Shown: piece by piece, positions 6,873-12,946 of the stretch
Layout: every line of letters begins with the position of its first letter
Position numbering within the stretch: position 1 is the first letter of the stretch
DNA from: Acidobacteria bacterium CG_4_9_14_3_um_filter_49_7
GTDB taxonomy: Bacteria; Acidobacteriota; Holophagae; Thermotomaculales; Thermotomaculaceae
NCBI GenBank assembly: GCA_002789615.1
Contig: PFTO01000153.1
Coordinates: forward strand, 1 to 16,094
Direction: 5' to 3'
Length of the DNA: 16,094 nucleotides
The notes under the pieces: model-generated
Told to the model about the DNA's origin: nothing
Database searches by the model: none
What the model saw: the letters and a program-made list of their open reading frames with translations, nothing else
Program-made: the position numbers and the translations under genes

Positions 6873-7620
6873 CCAGCAACCTCCTTTCCCTCAACGGTTT
6901 TGCGAGAATTTCTTTCATATTCTGCACCAATTCATCCCTTTCGTCAATGCCATAGGAGGTAGAATCTATAAGTGCGTGCACGATAAGCTCAATGTTTATC
7001 CCCGGATTAATCAATCCCAGTCCCTTCACGTGTATCTCATCTGCATGGGCTATCGTAACGGGAAGCAGAGGAACTCCATACTTGATTGCGGTCACTGCCG
7101 GCCCTTTTTTCATTTTATGCTTCAAGAAGTCCCGGGTTCGTACTCGAGTGCCTGTGAGAGCCATAATGTACGGGTAACGGTTGAACATCCGTGCTGCCCG
7201 TCCAATGGCCCGAATTGCCCGTTTTCTGTTCTTCCGGTCAATCGGCATGAACCCGAAAAAATAGATGATCGCTCCCAAAAACGGATAGTACATCAGTTCC
7301 TTCTTCATGATGGCCCGGTAGTTTCTGGGGAGACCAACCATTAGGGCATAAATGTCAAAATCACTCTGATGGTTGAAAACAATGATGTACGGCGGATTCT
7401 CCGGGACGTTTTCCCACCCTTCCCAACTGACCGTAGCCTTGGCGGACCAGAGACAGGCCCTGGCCCAGAATCTTGCAAATGTGTCAACGATCCGATCCTT
7501 GAAAGGGAACAGCAGAATTGTCAAGACAACGAGAATTGCCAGGGTCAGTAAGGTCGCAAGAAGAAGCGTAGTTCGATATGAGATTGTCCAGAGAATCCGG
7601 GCCATCATAGCGTGTTTCAT
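6853..7620 (-). CDS. PlsC-family acyltransferase with unusual motif III
   Basis: A 255-residue membrane-associated acyltransferase related to 1-acyl-glycerol-3-phosphate acyltransferase, which makes phosphatidic acid. A hydrophobic N-terminal helix (about 17-40) precedes the catalytic domain. Motif I is NHQSDFD (His84, Asp89; HX4D intact). Motif II is GFMPIDRKNRKRAI (123-136). Motif IV is GVPLLPVTI (182-190). Motif III, normally FPEGTRS, reads ALTGTRVRT (154-162): the proline and the glutamate are both replaced, while Gly-Thr-Arg remain. That glutamate is normally important for glycerol-phosphate binding, so the acceptor may differ or activity may be reduced. The start has only a weak ribosome-binding site. 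The gene is 58 bases after the glutamine-synthetase-like gene in the same direction. Confidence 0.88.
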   Translation of the reverse strand: MKHAMMARILWTISYRTTLLLATLLTLAILVVLTILLFPFKDRIVDTFARFWARACLWSAKATVSWEGWENVPENPPYIIVFNHQSDFDIYALMVGLPRNYRAIMKKELMYYPFLGAIIYFFGFMPIDRKNRKRAIRAIGRAARMFNRYPYIMALTGTRVRTRDFLKHKMKKGPAVTAIKYGVPLLPVTIAHADEIHVKGLGLINPGINIELIVHALIDSTSYGIDERDELVQNMKEILAKPLRERRLLDEDAKG

Positions 7621-7678
7621 TTTTACAGCTCTTTAAATCTCATCAGGTCAGCCTCGAACACCCGTCCATCTTCATGCT

Positions 7679-9229
7679 TCAATGGCGGTGGAGATTTCCA
7701 TGCATGATCTTCAGCGATTCATTGAGTCGCTGGTCCGCAGGCATATTGGTCAGCCTCTGGTTCATATCCTCATCATCTTCCGCTCTTAACAATTCTGCCA
7801 TATATTGAAGAACAGATTCCGGGAATATCCCTTCCCTTGTATACAGCTCAGCCCTCTTCTGCAAAGCAGCGGCAGATTCCACACAACTCCTTGGCAGAGG
7901 TGGCAAATCATCAAGAGAATCCTTTTCCCGGAAATTGTTCATCGGCAGATAGAGATTTTCAGCTATTCTCATAGACTCTTCCGGATGAGACAGCCCCCAT
8001 TGGGCCGCCATTGTGATTCCCGACAGGATGAGATGAATCAGCGCGCTTCCGTCCGCTGTTCTCAACTCGACAGTCTGTCTGCTCTTTCCTGGGGTCTCAT
8101 CTTTTTCGTCCCTGGGGTTAAGGCTGGCTGCCAGTTCATGAACAGTCTGCCATCCAAGTGGGACACGAATCATTGCTGTTCGGTTCAGATCACTCCAGCA
8201 TACCCGTGTGGGTGCTTCCTGCCCGGGGACCAACCGCAAATATGCGGATGAAACCGTGTTTCCGAAGGCCGTCAATGAATCCGCGTAATGGCAGACCCCA
8301 CCGATTAGCTGTCTGGCTTTTGTGGACAAGTCACCGTTTTTCTCCACCATCACATTTTCGTCACCATCCTTGAGCATCATGTGAAAATGAAACCCATTTC
8401 CAGCGACTCCTTCTTCCAGTTTCGGTGCAAATGTAGCAATACAACCGTGTTCCTGTGCCACATTACGTACAATCCATTTCGCAATCACCAAGTCATCCGC
8501 CATGTCTTCAACTGGAGCAGGAAGGAACTCAATTTCCCATTGTTCACCGAAACGGCCATTGATTTCAGGAATATTGCTCACAAGATCTCGGATTACACCG
8601 ACTTCGCTGTGAGCGTACTTGACGGAACCTGTAATCCGGGCAATGTGCCGCACCATTTCTTCCACAATGGCACCGTTCTTTACAAAGGGGCCGGTAGCAT
8701 GGTAGCCCGATTGCTTGGAAAGTGGATAGTGATCTCCGTCTTCCGTGTCAGGCCGGTACAGGAGAAAAAACTCCAGTTCCCCCAGGGCATACAGAGAAAG
8801 TCCGCTTGAAGTCTTCAAAAGCTTGGAAGCTTCATGTAGAATGGCCCCCGGCGCGAAGGTAGCCAGATTGCCGTCTCTGTCAAAGAACCGGCACATTATG
8901 CCAAGGGTTTTCTTGCTGAAGGGATTGAGAAATGCCGTCCTGTATACCGGTACCACGTATAAATCCGAACAGGCTGTTTCTACAAGGCCCTTGAAAAGGG
9001 AGGAACCATCCGCCCGCTCTCCCTCAGCAAGAAGTTCCATCACCTGCCCTCGGTTTTGGACAGGAAGACGAAGTTCCTTCAATTTCCCCTCAAGGCCTGT
9101 ATAGTGAAAAGACAGAAATTCAATTGCCATTCCCTCAATTACCCGGAGAAGATCTCCCCGTGTAAACTCATTTCGCGATTTTTTCAAAAATAATTCAAGG
9201 GGGTTTTCAAGACCAAAGGGGCTCGACAT
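7679..9229 (-). CDS. glutamine synthetase family protein
   Basis: A 516-residue GS-fold protein; canonical GS makes glutamine from glutamate, ammonia and ATP, while relatives ligate glutamate to other amines. Catalytic-domain landmarks: LGELEFFLL (Glu151, Glu153), HSEVG (Glu209), GNGFHFHMML (His281, His283), YLRLVPGQEAPT (Arg332), LNRTAMIRVP (Arg350, Arg355) and VELRTADGSA (Glu388, Arg390). It is about 50 residues longer than typical GSI, mainly at the N-terminus. It lacks the usual ANPYL after the last motif and the NLYDLPPE adenylylation loop (NLYLPMNNF occurs instead). A paralogue with another substrate is therefore possible. ATG 9229 follows GGAGG by about 6 bases. It heads the minus-strand operon and has its own promoter with an overlapping palindrome. 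Confidence 0.88.
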   Translation of the reverse strand: MSSPFGLENPLELFLKKSRNEFTRGDLLRVIEGMAIEFLSFHYTGLEGKLKELRLPVQNRGQVMELLAEGERADGSSLFKGLVETACSDLYVVPVYRTAFLNPFSKKTLGIMCRFFDRDGNLATFAPGAILHEASKLLKTSSGLSLYALGELEFFLLYRPDTEDGDHYPLSKQSGYHATGPFVKNGAIVEEMVRHIARITGSVKYAHSEVGVIRDLVSNIPEINGRFGEQWEIEFLPAPVEDMADDLVIAKWIVRNVAQEHGCIATFAPKLEEGVAGNGFHFHMMLKDGDENVMVEKNGDLSTKARQLIGGVCHYADSLTAFGNTVSSAYLRLVPGQEAPTRVCWSDLNRTAMIRVPLGWQTVHELAASLNPRDEKDETPGKSRQTVELRTADGSALIHLILSGITMAAQWGLSHPEESMRIAENLYLPMNNFREKDSLDDLPPLPRSCVESAAALQKRAELYTREGIFPESVLQYMAELLRAEDDEDMNQRLTNMPADQRLNESLKIMHGNLHRH

Positions 9230-9248
9230 TTTCGCCTCCTGCAGCGTT

Positions 9249-9266
9249 TGTCATACCATTATGACA
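9249..9266. promoter_or_regulatory. 18-bp palindromic operator over the GS-like -10 box
   Basis: TGTCATA-CCAT-TATGACA: two perfect 7-base inverted arms with a 4-base spacer, covering the -10 box of the minus-strand promoter. This placement suits a repressor. The TGTCA...TGACA ends recall the nitrogen-control GlnR/TnrA consensus TGTNA-N7-TNACA, but the spacing here is one base longer. The regulator is therefore unknown. Confidence 0.6.
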
Positions 9267-9285
9267 GATTTACATCACCATGCAA
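9258..9285 (-). promoter_or_regulatory. sigma70-type promoter of the GS-like operon
   Basis: On the minus strand: TTGCAT (9280-9285), 16-base spacer, CATAAT (9258-9263). It lies about 29 bases before the start codon at 9229. Confidence 0.6.
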
Positions 9286-9300
9286 TATCAAAACCCGTTG

Positions 9301-9332
9301 GTGGAATCAAGTTTGAGTGGAATCAAGTTTAA
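9301..9332 (+). repeat. 16-bp tandem repeat, two units
   Basis: GTGGAATCAAGTTTGA (9301-9316) is followed directly by GTGGAATCAAGTTTAA (9317-9332), differing at one base. A related partial unit, TTCAAGTTTAAA, lies at 9346-9357. Confidence 0.85.
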
Positions 9333-9460
9333 GTCTGAGCCTGAGTTCAAGTTTAAAAAGATTGAGAAAAGCCCGGAAAAACCACTCCCTGATTTTTTCT
9401 TTCAGCTAACATCCAACACCCTTCACCCGGAACCCGGCGGTCTGAACCACGGCAAGCGGT

Positions 9461-9493
9461 CAGATTCTGATCACAGTCAACAGATTCTGATCA
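9461..9493 (+). repeat. pair of 13-bp direct repeats spaced by two helical turns
   Basis: CAGATTCTGATCA occurs at 9461-9473 and again at 9481-9493, exactly 20 bases apart, separated by CAGTCAA. Each copy contains GATTCTGATC, a short inverted repeat, and ends in the palindrome TGATCA. The 20-base phasing puts both on one DNA face, as expected for a cooperative regulator. Confidence 0.8.
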
Positions 9494-9566
9494 ATTTCTC
9501 AATTCCAATGAACTCACGAATTCTTTGTTGCTATTTTATTTCTATTGTTTACGTTTTTACAAGTTC

Positions 9567-9582
9567 TGGCATGATACTTGGA
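9567..9582 (+). promoter_or_regulatory. possible sigma54 promoter of the response regulator
   Basis: TGGCATGATACTTGGA matches TGGCACGNNNNTTGCW with correct spacing. It has mismatches at C6 and, more seriously, in the normally invariant -12 GC (here GG). A sigma70 reading is also possible from TTACGT (9549-9554), 17 bases, TGATAC (9572-9577). The site is 36 bases before ATG 9619. Confidence 0.3.
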
Positions 9583-9618
9583 TGCTTAATTACTGAGAGG
9601 AGACATAAAGGAACACAA

Positions 9619-10002
9619 ATGAAAGTAGTCATCGTAGACAACGAACCCACAATTCTGAGAAGCCTCGAGATATTGATTCAATCGAAGGTGGACGGCGTAA
9701 ACTGTTTTACAAATCCGAATTCCGCACTCCAATTTCTCAAGGATCATGGACATACCGTTGACATTCTGTTTGCCGATTACTTTATGCCGGATATGAACGG
9801 ACTGGAGTTGATTACCCGGTCACTCCCTTTTCTGAAACCCAAAACTGTGAAGGTCATCATGTCCGGCCACATTGATCTGATTTTGCACATATCAGACAAG
9901 AATCTCCCTGTGGACCATCTGCTCTCCAAGCCCTTCGACCTGGATCACGTTTTCTCGCTGTTAAGGCTACCGAATCAAATTCACACTTATGAACAACAAT
10001 AA
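9619..10002 (+). CDS. stand-alone receiver-domain response regulator
   Basis: A 127-residue single-domain CheY-like protein. Phosphoacceptor Asp53 lies in FADYFMPDMNG. The acidic pocket is VDNEP (Asp7; the second acidic residue is Asn8). Ser82 in IMSGH and Lys104 in LLSKPF complete the active site. There is no DNA-binding output domain, so it acts by protein contact or phosphorelay. ATG 9619 starts exactly at the domain's first strand and follows AAAGG by 7 bases; the in-frame open stretch back to 9280 was not used. No histidine kinase is in the window. It is divergent from the GS-like gene and 93 bases before the YHS protein gene, so partners can only be guessed. Confidence 0.9.
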   Translation: MKVVIVDNEPTILRSLEILIQSKVDGVNCFTNPNSALQFLKDHGHTVDILFADYFMPDMNGLELITRSLPFLKPKTVKVIMSGHIDLILHISDKNLPVDHLLSKPFDLDHVFSLLRLPNQIHTYEQQ

Positions 10003-10030
10003 TACTGCTAAAAGGAGGTGTTCCCTGCAA

Positions 10031-10059
10031 CTGACCCAAAAGCAATTCGGTGTTATAAA
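10031..10059 (+). promoter_or_regulatory. probable promoter of the YHS-repeat protein gene
   Basis: CTGACC (10031-10036), 17-base spacer, TATAAA (10054-10059), 37 bases before ATG 10096. Confidence 0.45.
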
Positions 10060-10095
10060 CCCATAGGATCATAAACTGAATAAGGAGTACAAAAA

Positions 10096-10776
10096 ATGAG
10101 GAAAAGAATTCTTGGAATACTCGCTGTTATCACTCTCGTGGGGCTCAGTGCTTATGCCGCCTCACCCCAGACCATCTGTCCGATCTGCAAAGGAAGTGTC
10201 AACAAATCACTGCACGTGGACTATCACGGAAAACGAATCTACTTCGGTTGTGCCGGCTGTCCTGAGAAATTTATGGAACACCCTGACAAGTACATGGCAG
10301 AAATGAAAGCGGAAGGCGTTGAACTGGAATCAGCTCCTGCTGAGAAATCGGCTTCTGTAAAATCTAAAACAACAATGAAGCACGATCACATGACCCACGC
10401 AAAATCCGCCAGCCATATTCAAACGAAATGCCCAAACACTGGAAATCCCGTCAATTATTCTATTTACGCGGATGCTTCAGGGAAACGGGTATTTTTCTGT
10501 AGTGACGGGTGCAAAGTCAATTTCCTGAAAGCACCGGAAAAGAATCTGGCTGAAATGGAAAAGAAGGGGATGAAGTTTGAAAATTCGCCAGCACTGCAAA
10601 CGAAATGTCCATGTGGAAAGGATCATGTCGATCGCAAAGTATTCACAGATGTGGATGGAAAACGGGTGTATTTCTGCGGAAACGGATGTAAGACAAATTT
10701 TTTGAAAAAACCGGAAGCAAACCTCGCCAAACTTGAGAAAAAGGGAATGAAGTTCGAAGCAGCCCCCAAGAAATAG
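10096..10776 (+). CDS. exported protein with three YHS-like metal-binding repeats
   Basis: A 226-residue protein with a Sec signal peptide (about residues 1-22, cleavage near SAYAA). Three related domains of about 54 residues follow (28-81, 112-165, 171-224). Each has a leading Cys motif, then a GKRVYF-like strand, a Cys-Gly-Cys turn, a FLK..P helix and a KKGMKFE-type end. This is the YHS/TRASH-type fold tied to heavy-metal binding, often copper. Cys ligands are C28/C31/C52/C55, C112/C135/C139 and C171/C173/C194/C198. The linker between repeats 1 and 2 is His/Met-rich (MKHDHMTH, 94-101), which also suggests metal binding. The protein probably sits in the periplasm as a metal buffer or sensor. 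ATG follows AAGGAG by about 8 bases. A strong terminator ends the gene. Confidence 0.88.
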   Translation: MRKRILGILAVITLVGLSAYAASPQTICPICKGSVNKSLHVDYHGKRIYFGCAGCPEKFMEHPDKYMAEMKAEGVELESAPAEKSASVKSKTTMKHDHMTHAKSASHIQTKCPNTGNPVNYSIYADASGKRVFFCSDGCKVNFLKAPEKNLAEMEKKGMKFENSPALQTKCPCGKDHVDRKVFTDVDGKRVYFCGNGCKTNFLKKPEANLAKLEKKGMKFEAAPKK

Positions 10777-10797
10777 TTTCCTTTTTCTCATTCTTAT

Positions 10798-10828
10798 AAA
10801 AAAAGGCGGCCTGATCGGCCGCCTTTTT
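10798..10828. terminator. bidirectional intrinsic terminator
   Basis: A7, then GGCGGCC (10805-10811), loop TGATC, GGCCGCC (10817-10823), then T5. It sits between the convergent YHS-protein and small basic protein genes and works in both directions. Confidence 0.93.
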
Positions 10829-10846
10829 CATTCATACACTTGAGTT

Positions 10847-11131
10847 TTACCGATAAACTGCATTCACCCAGACTACTCGTCCGCCCGGATACATCACTTT
10901 CACCCGCCCGTTTTTCCGTTTCTTCACCACACAACGCTGTCCATTGATTATCATCACATGACCCGGTCGAACCGCAGCCGGAACCACCAGTACCCGCCTT
11001 CCTGACACTGCCCGATAATGAACCGTCACGACGGGAACCGGTACCACCGCTCTTGCCCGTACCACGCAGCCGGCATTTGCAGAAAGGGAAACCACCCCAG
11101 CCAGAACCACAATACTTACAAACTTTTTCAT
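10847..11131 (-). CDS. small basic exported protein of unknown function
   Basis: A 94-residue protein with a Sec signal peptide (MKKFVSIVVLAGVVSLSANA, cleavage after Ala20). The mature part of about 74 residues is very rich in Val, Arg and Lys. It contains only two cysteines (the first mature Cys at 22 and one in NGQRCVV), which could form a disulfide. Its sequence alternates short beta strands and turns (SGRRVLVV, PGHVMIINGQR, GRVKVMYPGGRVVWV), suggesting a small SH3-like or beta-barrel fold. Gene support: ATG 11131 is preceded by GGAGGTG with about 5 bases between. The frame ends beside the bidirectional terminator. I do not recognise the family. An overlapping open frame on the same strand (10794-11138) is Gly/Ser-rich and looks like a shadow. 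Confidence 0.75.
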   Translation of the reverse strand: MKKFVSIVVLAGVVSLSANAGCVVRARAVVPVPVVTVHYRAVSGRRVLVVPAAVRPGHVMIINGQRCVVKKRKNGRVKVMYPGGRVVWVNAVYR

Positions 11132-11154
11132 CCTGCACCTCCTGTCACTTTTTT

Positions 11155-11168
11155 ATGGCACTTGCCAT
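11155..11168. repeat. 14-bp inverted repeat upstream of the small exported protein
   Basis: ATGGCA-CT-TGCCAT: perfect 6-base arms. It lies 24 bases before the start codon of the minus-strand gene, so it could be an operator or a hairpin in its leader. Confidence 0.5.
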
Positions 11169-11286
11169 TCTCCGTGCCCTATAATGCAATCCCCATACCA
11201 TTTTCTCTGTCCCTCCTGTGAGCTGTGTCATGTTTTCTCCCTTGTTACATTCCTGTTACACTTTTCCCTTGAATGTGGGGCGTTAT

Positions 11287-11344
11287 GCGTGGGCGTGGGC
11301 GTGGGCGTGGGCGTCAGAGAGTGTAAGTGAAAGTGCAGGTGCGT
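11287..11344 (+). repeat. degenerate GTGNNN hexamer array
   Basis: Four exact GGGCGT units (11291-11314) preceded by GCGT. After a 2-base phase shift come GTGTAA, GTGAAA, GTGCAG and GTGCGT (11321-11344). The constant element is GTG every six bases, all on the plus strand. A shorter copy of the GGGCGT motif occurs at 13714-13740, also between genes. Confidence 0.85.
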
Positions 11345-11431
11345 GAGGGACAGGGACGTCGCCCATCTTCCCTCTTTCCGGTCAGAACACTGAACACATG
11401 CGCCGCAGGCGCACAGAACACTTCTCTATGT

Positions 11432-11460
11432 TTGACGGAAAGGTTTGAAACCGCTATAAT
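11432..11460 (+). promoter_or_regulatory. strong sigma70-type promoter of ugd
   Basis: TTGACG (11432-11437), 17-base spacer, perfect TATAAT (11455-11460). The predicted start near 11467 gives a leader of about 85 bases. Confidence 0.88.
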
Positions 11461-11466
11461 CTGCGT

Positions 11467-11495
11467 GGCCCGGGAAACTAACTGATTCCCGGACC
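11467..11495 (+). promoter_or_regulatory. hairpin at the 5' end of the ugd leader
   Basis: GGCCCGGGAA (11467-11476) pairs with TTCCCGGACC (11486-11495) around a 9-base loop, with one internal C/A mismatch. It begins at the predicted transcription start and has no T-run after it, so it is more likely an mRNA-stabilising or protein-binding stem than a terminator. Confidence 0.55.
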
Positions 11496-11551
11496 ATATT
11501 TAATAACGGACGTTTCTATCCAATTTTCAGGGAAGAAGTATCGGAGGAACC

Positions 11552-12874
11552 ATGAAAATCTGTGTGATCGGAACCGGATATGTGGGATTGGTCGCAGGCA
11601 CCTGTTTTGCAAACAGCGGCAATACGGTCTACGGAATCGATGTGAATGCTGAAAAGATTGAAAACCTGAAAAAAGGCGTCATACCCATTTATGAACCCGG
11701 TCTCACTGAAATGGTTCGAACCAACCTGGCAAAAGGACGACTTCTTTTCTCCACTTCATTGAAAGAAGCAGTAGAGAATTCCAGCATTATTTTAATCGCA
11801 GTCGGTACTCCGGAAGATGAAGATGGATCCGCTGATCTCAGTTATGTGCTGACCGCCGCACGAAATATTGCAACTCACATGAATGGCTACAAGGTAATTG
11901 TAAACAAATCAACCGTACCTGTGGGTACTGCTGACAAAGTCAGAGAAACCGTCGCCTCAATCACATCCCATCCATTTGACATCGTATCCAATCCGGAATT
12001 TCTGAAAGAGGGCGCGGCCGTGGATGATTTCCTGAAACCCGACCGCATCATCATCGGTGCCGAAAGTCAGAAGGCCATCGACATCATCGTGGATTTGTAC
12101 ACCCCCTTTGTAAGAAAGCGGGATCGTCTGATTATCATGGACAATCGCAGCGCGGAGATGACCAAATACGCGGCAAATGCCATGCTGGCCACCCGCATTT
12201 CATTTATGAATGATCTCGCTGTTCTTTCAGAAAAAGTGGGTGCAGACATCGAAGCCATTCGGAAGGGAATTGGTTCCGACTCCAGAATCGGCATCAGTTT
12301 TCTCTTTCCCGGAGTCGGTTACGGAGGGTCTTGCTTCCCGAAAGATGTAAAAGCTATCCTCAAAACCGGAGAAGAGTACGGACATCATCTCCGTGTTGTG
12401 GACGCCGTGGAGCAGGTAAACCGAAATCAGCCACAACATCTCATTGATAAAATCATCAGCCATTTTGACGGAAATCTTTCGGGTAAGCAATTCGCCGTAT
12501 GGGGACTTTCATTCAAGCCCAACACCGACGACATGCGGGAAGCCCCTGTCATTTCTGTGATTCACGCTCTGATTAACGGTGGGGCAACAGTGACAGCCTA
12601 CGATCCGGTCGCAACTGAAAACGCAAAGCGGAAATTCGGAAAGTTGTCCGGGCTGTCTTACGCTGATAATGCGTATGCGGCACTGCGCAATGCCGACGCA
12701 CTGGTGTTAATGACTGAATGGATGGAGTTTAGAAAGCCGGACTTTCAAAAGGCAACAGAGCTTCTGAAAAGCCCGGTAATATTTGATGGGCGAAACCTTT
12801 TCAAGCTGGAAAATATGAAACAACTGGGATTTACGTATTATTCTATCGGACGTCCAAAAATCCCTTCAGAATAA
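11552..12874 (+). CDS. ugd: UDP-glucose 6-dehydrogenase
   Basis: Oxidises UDP-glucose twice with NAD+ to UDP-glucuronate, a precursor for capsule, exopolysaccharide and LPS sugars. The protein has 440 residues, the normal length. The NAD-binding Rossmann motif is GTGYVGLVAGTCFA (7-20). NPEFLKEGAAVDDFLKPDRI (148-166) is the family's central signature. The catalytic cysteine is Cys261 in GVGYGGSCFPKD, and Lys205 and Asn209 in TKYAANAM are also family-conserved. The C-terminal UDP-binding domain contains WGLSFKPNTDDMREAP. ATG follows CGGAGG by 5 bases. It appears to be a single-gene transcript with its own strong promoter, hairpin leader and terminator; no glycosyltransferase gene is adjacent. 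Confidence 0.97.
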   Translation: MKICVIGTGYVGLVAGTCFANSGNTVYGIDVNAEKIENLKKGVIPIYEPGLTEMVRTNLAKGRLLFSTSLKEAVENSSIILIAVGTPEDEDGSADLSYVLTAARNIATHMNGYKVIVNKSTVPVGTADKVRETVASITSHPFDIVSNPEFLKEGAAVDDFLKPDRIIIGAESQKAIDIIVDLYTPFVRKRDRLIIMDNRSAEMTKYAANAMLATRISFMNDLAVLSEKVGADIEAIRKGIGSDSRIGISFLFPGVGYGGSCFPKDVKAILKTGEEYGHHLRVVDAVEQVNRNQPQHLIDKIISHFDGNLSGKQFAVWGLSFKPNTDDMREAPVISVIHALINGGATVTAYDPVATENAKRKFGKLSGLSYADNAYAALRNADALVLMTEWMEFRKPDFQKATELLKSPVIFDGRNLFKLENMKQLGFTYYSIGRPKIPSE

Positions 12875-12895
12875 ACACAACACGACACTTCAGAC

Positions 12896-12927
12896 AAAAA
12901 AAAGGAGACTAAAAAGTCTCCTTTTTT
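12896..12927. terminator. bidirectional intrinsic terminator after ugd
   Basis: A8, GGAGACT (12904-12910), loop AAAA, AGTCTCC (12915-12921), T6. It separates convergent ugd and the ferritin-like gene and can serve both. Confidence 0.93.
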
Positions 12928-12946
12928 ACTGTTCGATGAATTTTCA

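Larger units (their letters stand above)
9230..9618. other. divergent regulatory region between the GS-like and response-regulator genes
   Basis: This 389-base stretch holds no convincing gene. It contains the GS-like promoter and its palindrome (9249-9285), a 16-base tandem repeat (9301-9332) and a 13-base direct repeat (9461-9493). It also holds a possible sigma54 site (9567-9582) before the response regulator. The response-regulator frame happens to stay open back to 9280, but that extension is low-complexity and matches nothing I know. Confidence 0.6.
11132..11551. other. 420-base gene-free region between the small exported protein and ugd
   Basis: It contains a short perfect inverted repeat (11155-11168), a hexamer-periodic GTG array (11287-11344) and a second inverted repeat TGCGCC-GCA-GGCGCA (11399-11413). 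The ugd promoter (11432-11460) and its hairpin leader follow. I see no gene on either strand. Confidence 0.65.

Noticed and set aside
9280..9618. N-terminal extension of the response regulator (open frame from 9280)
   Set aside because: The extension has no domain or conserved look, contains the repeats, and the receiver domain starts exactly at ATG 9619 behind a ribosome-binding site.
10012..10074. Strong AAAAGGAGGTG site after the response regulator that might start a small gene
   Set aside because: The only frame, from GTG 10019, gives 18 codons and its start overlaps the site; no start codon lies at normal spacing.
10794..11138. 114-codon open frame overlapping the small exported protein on the same strand
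   Set aside because: Its Gly/Ser/Cys-rich low-complexity translation has no signal peptide. The competing frame has a signal peptide and a well-placed ribosome-binding site.
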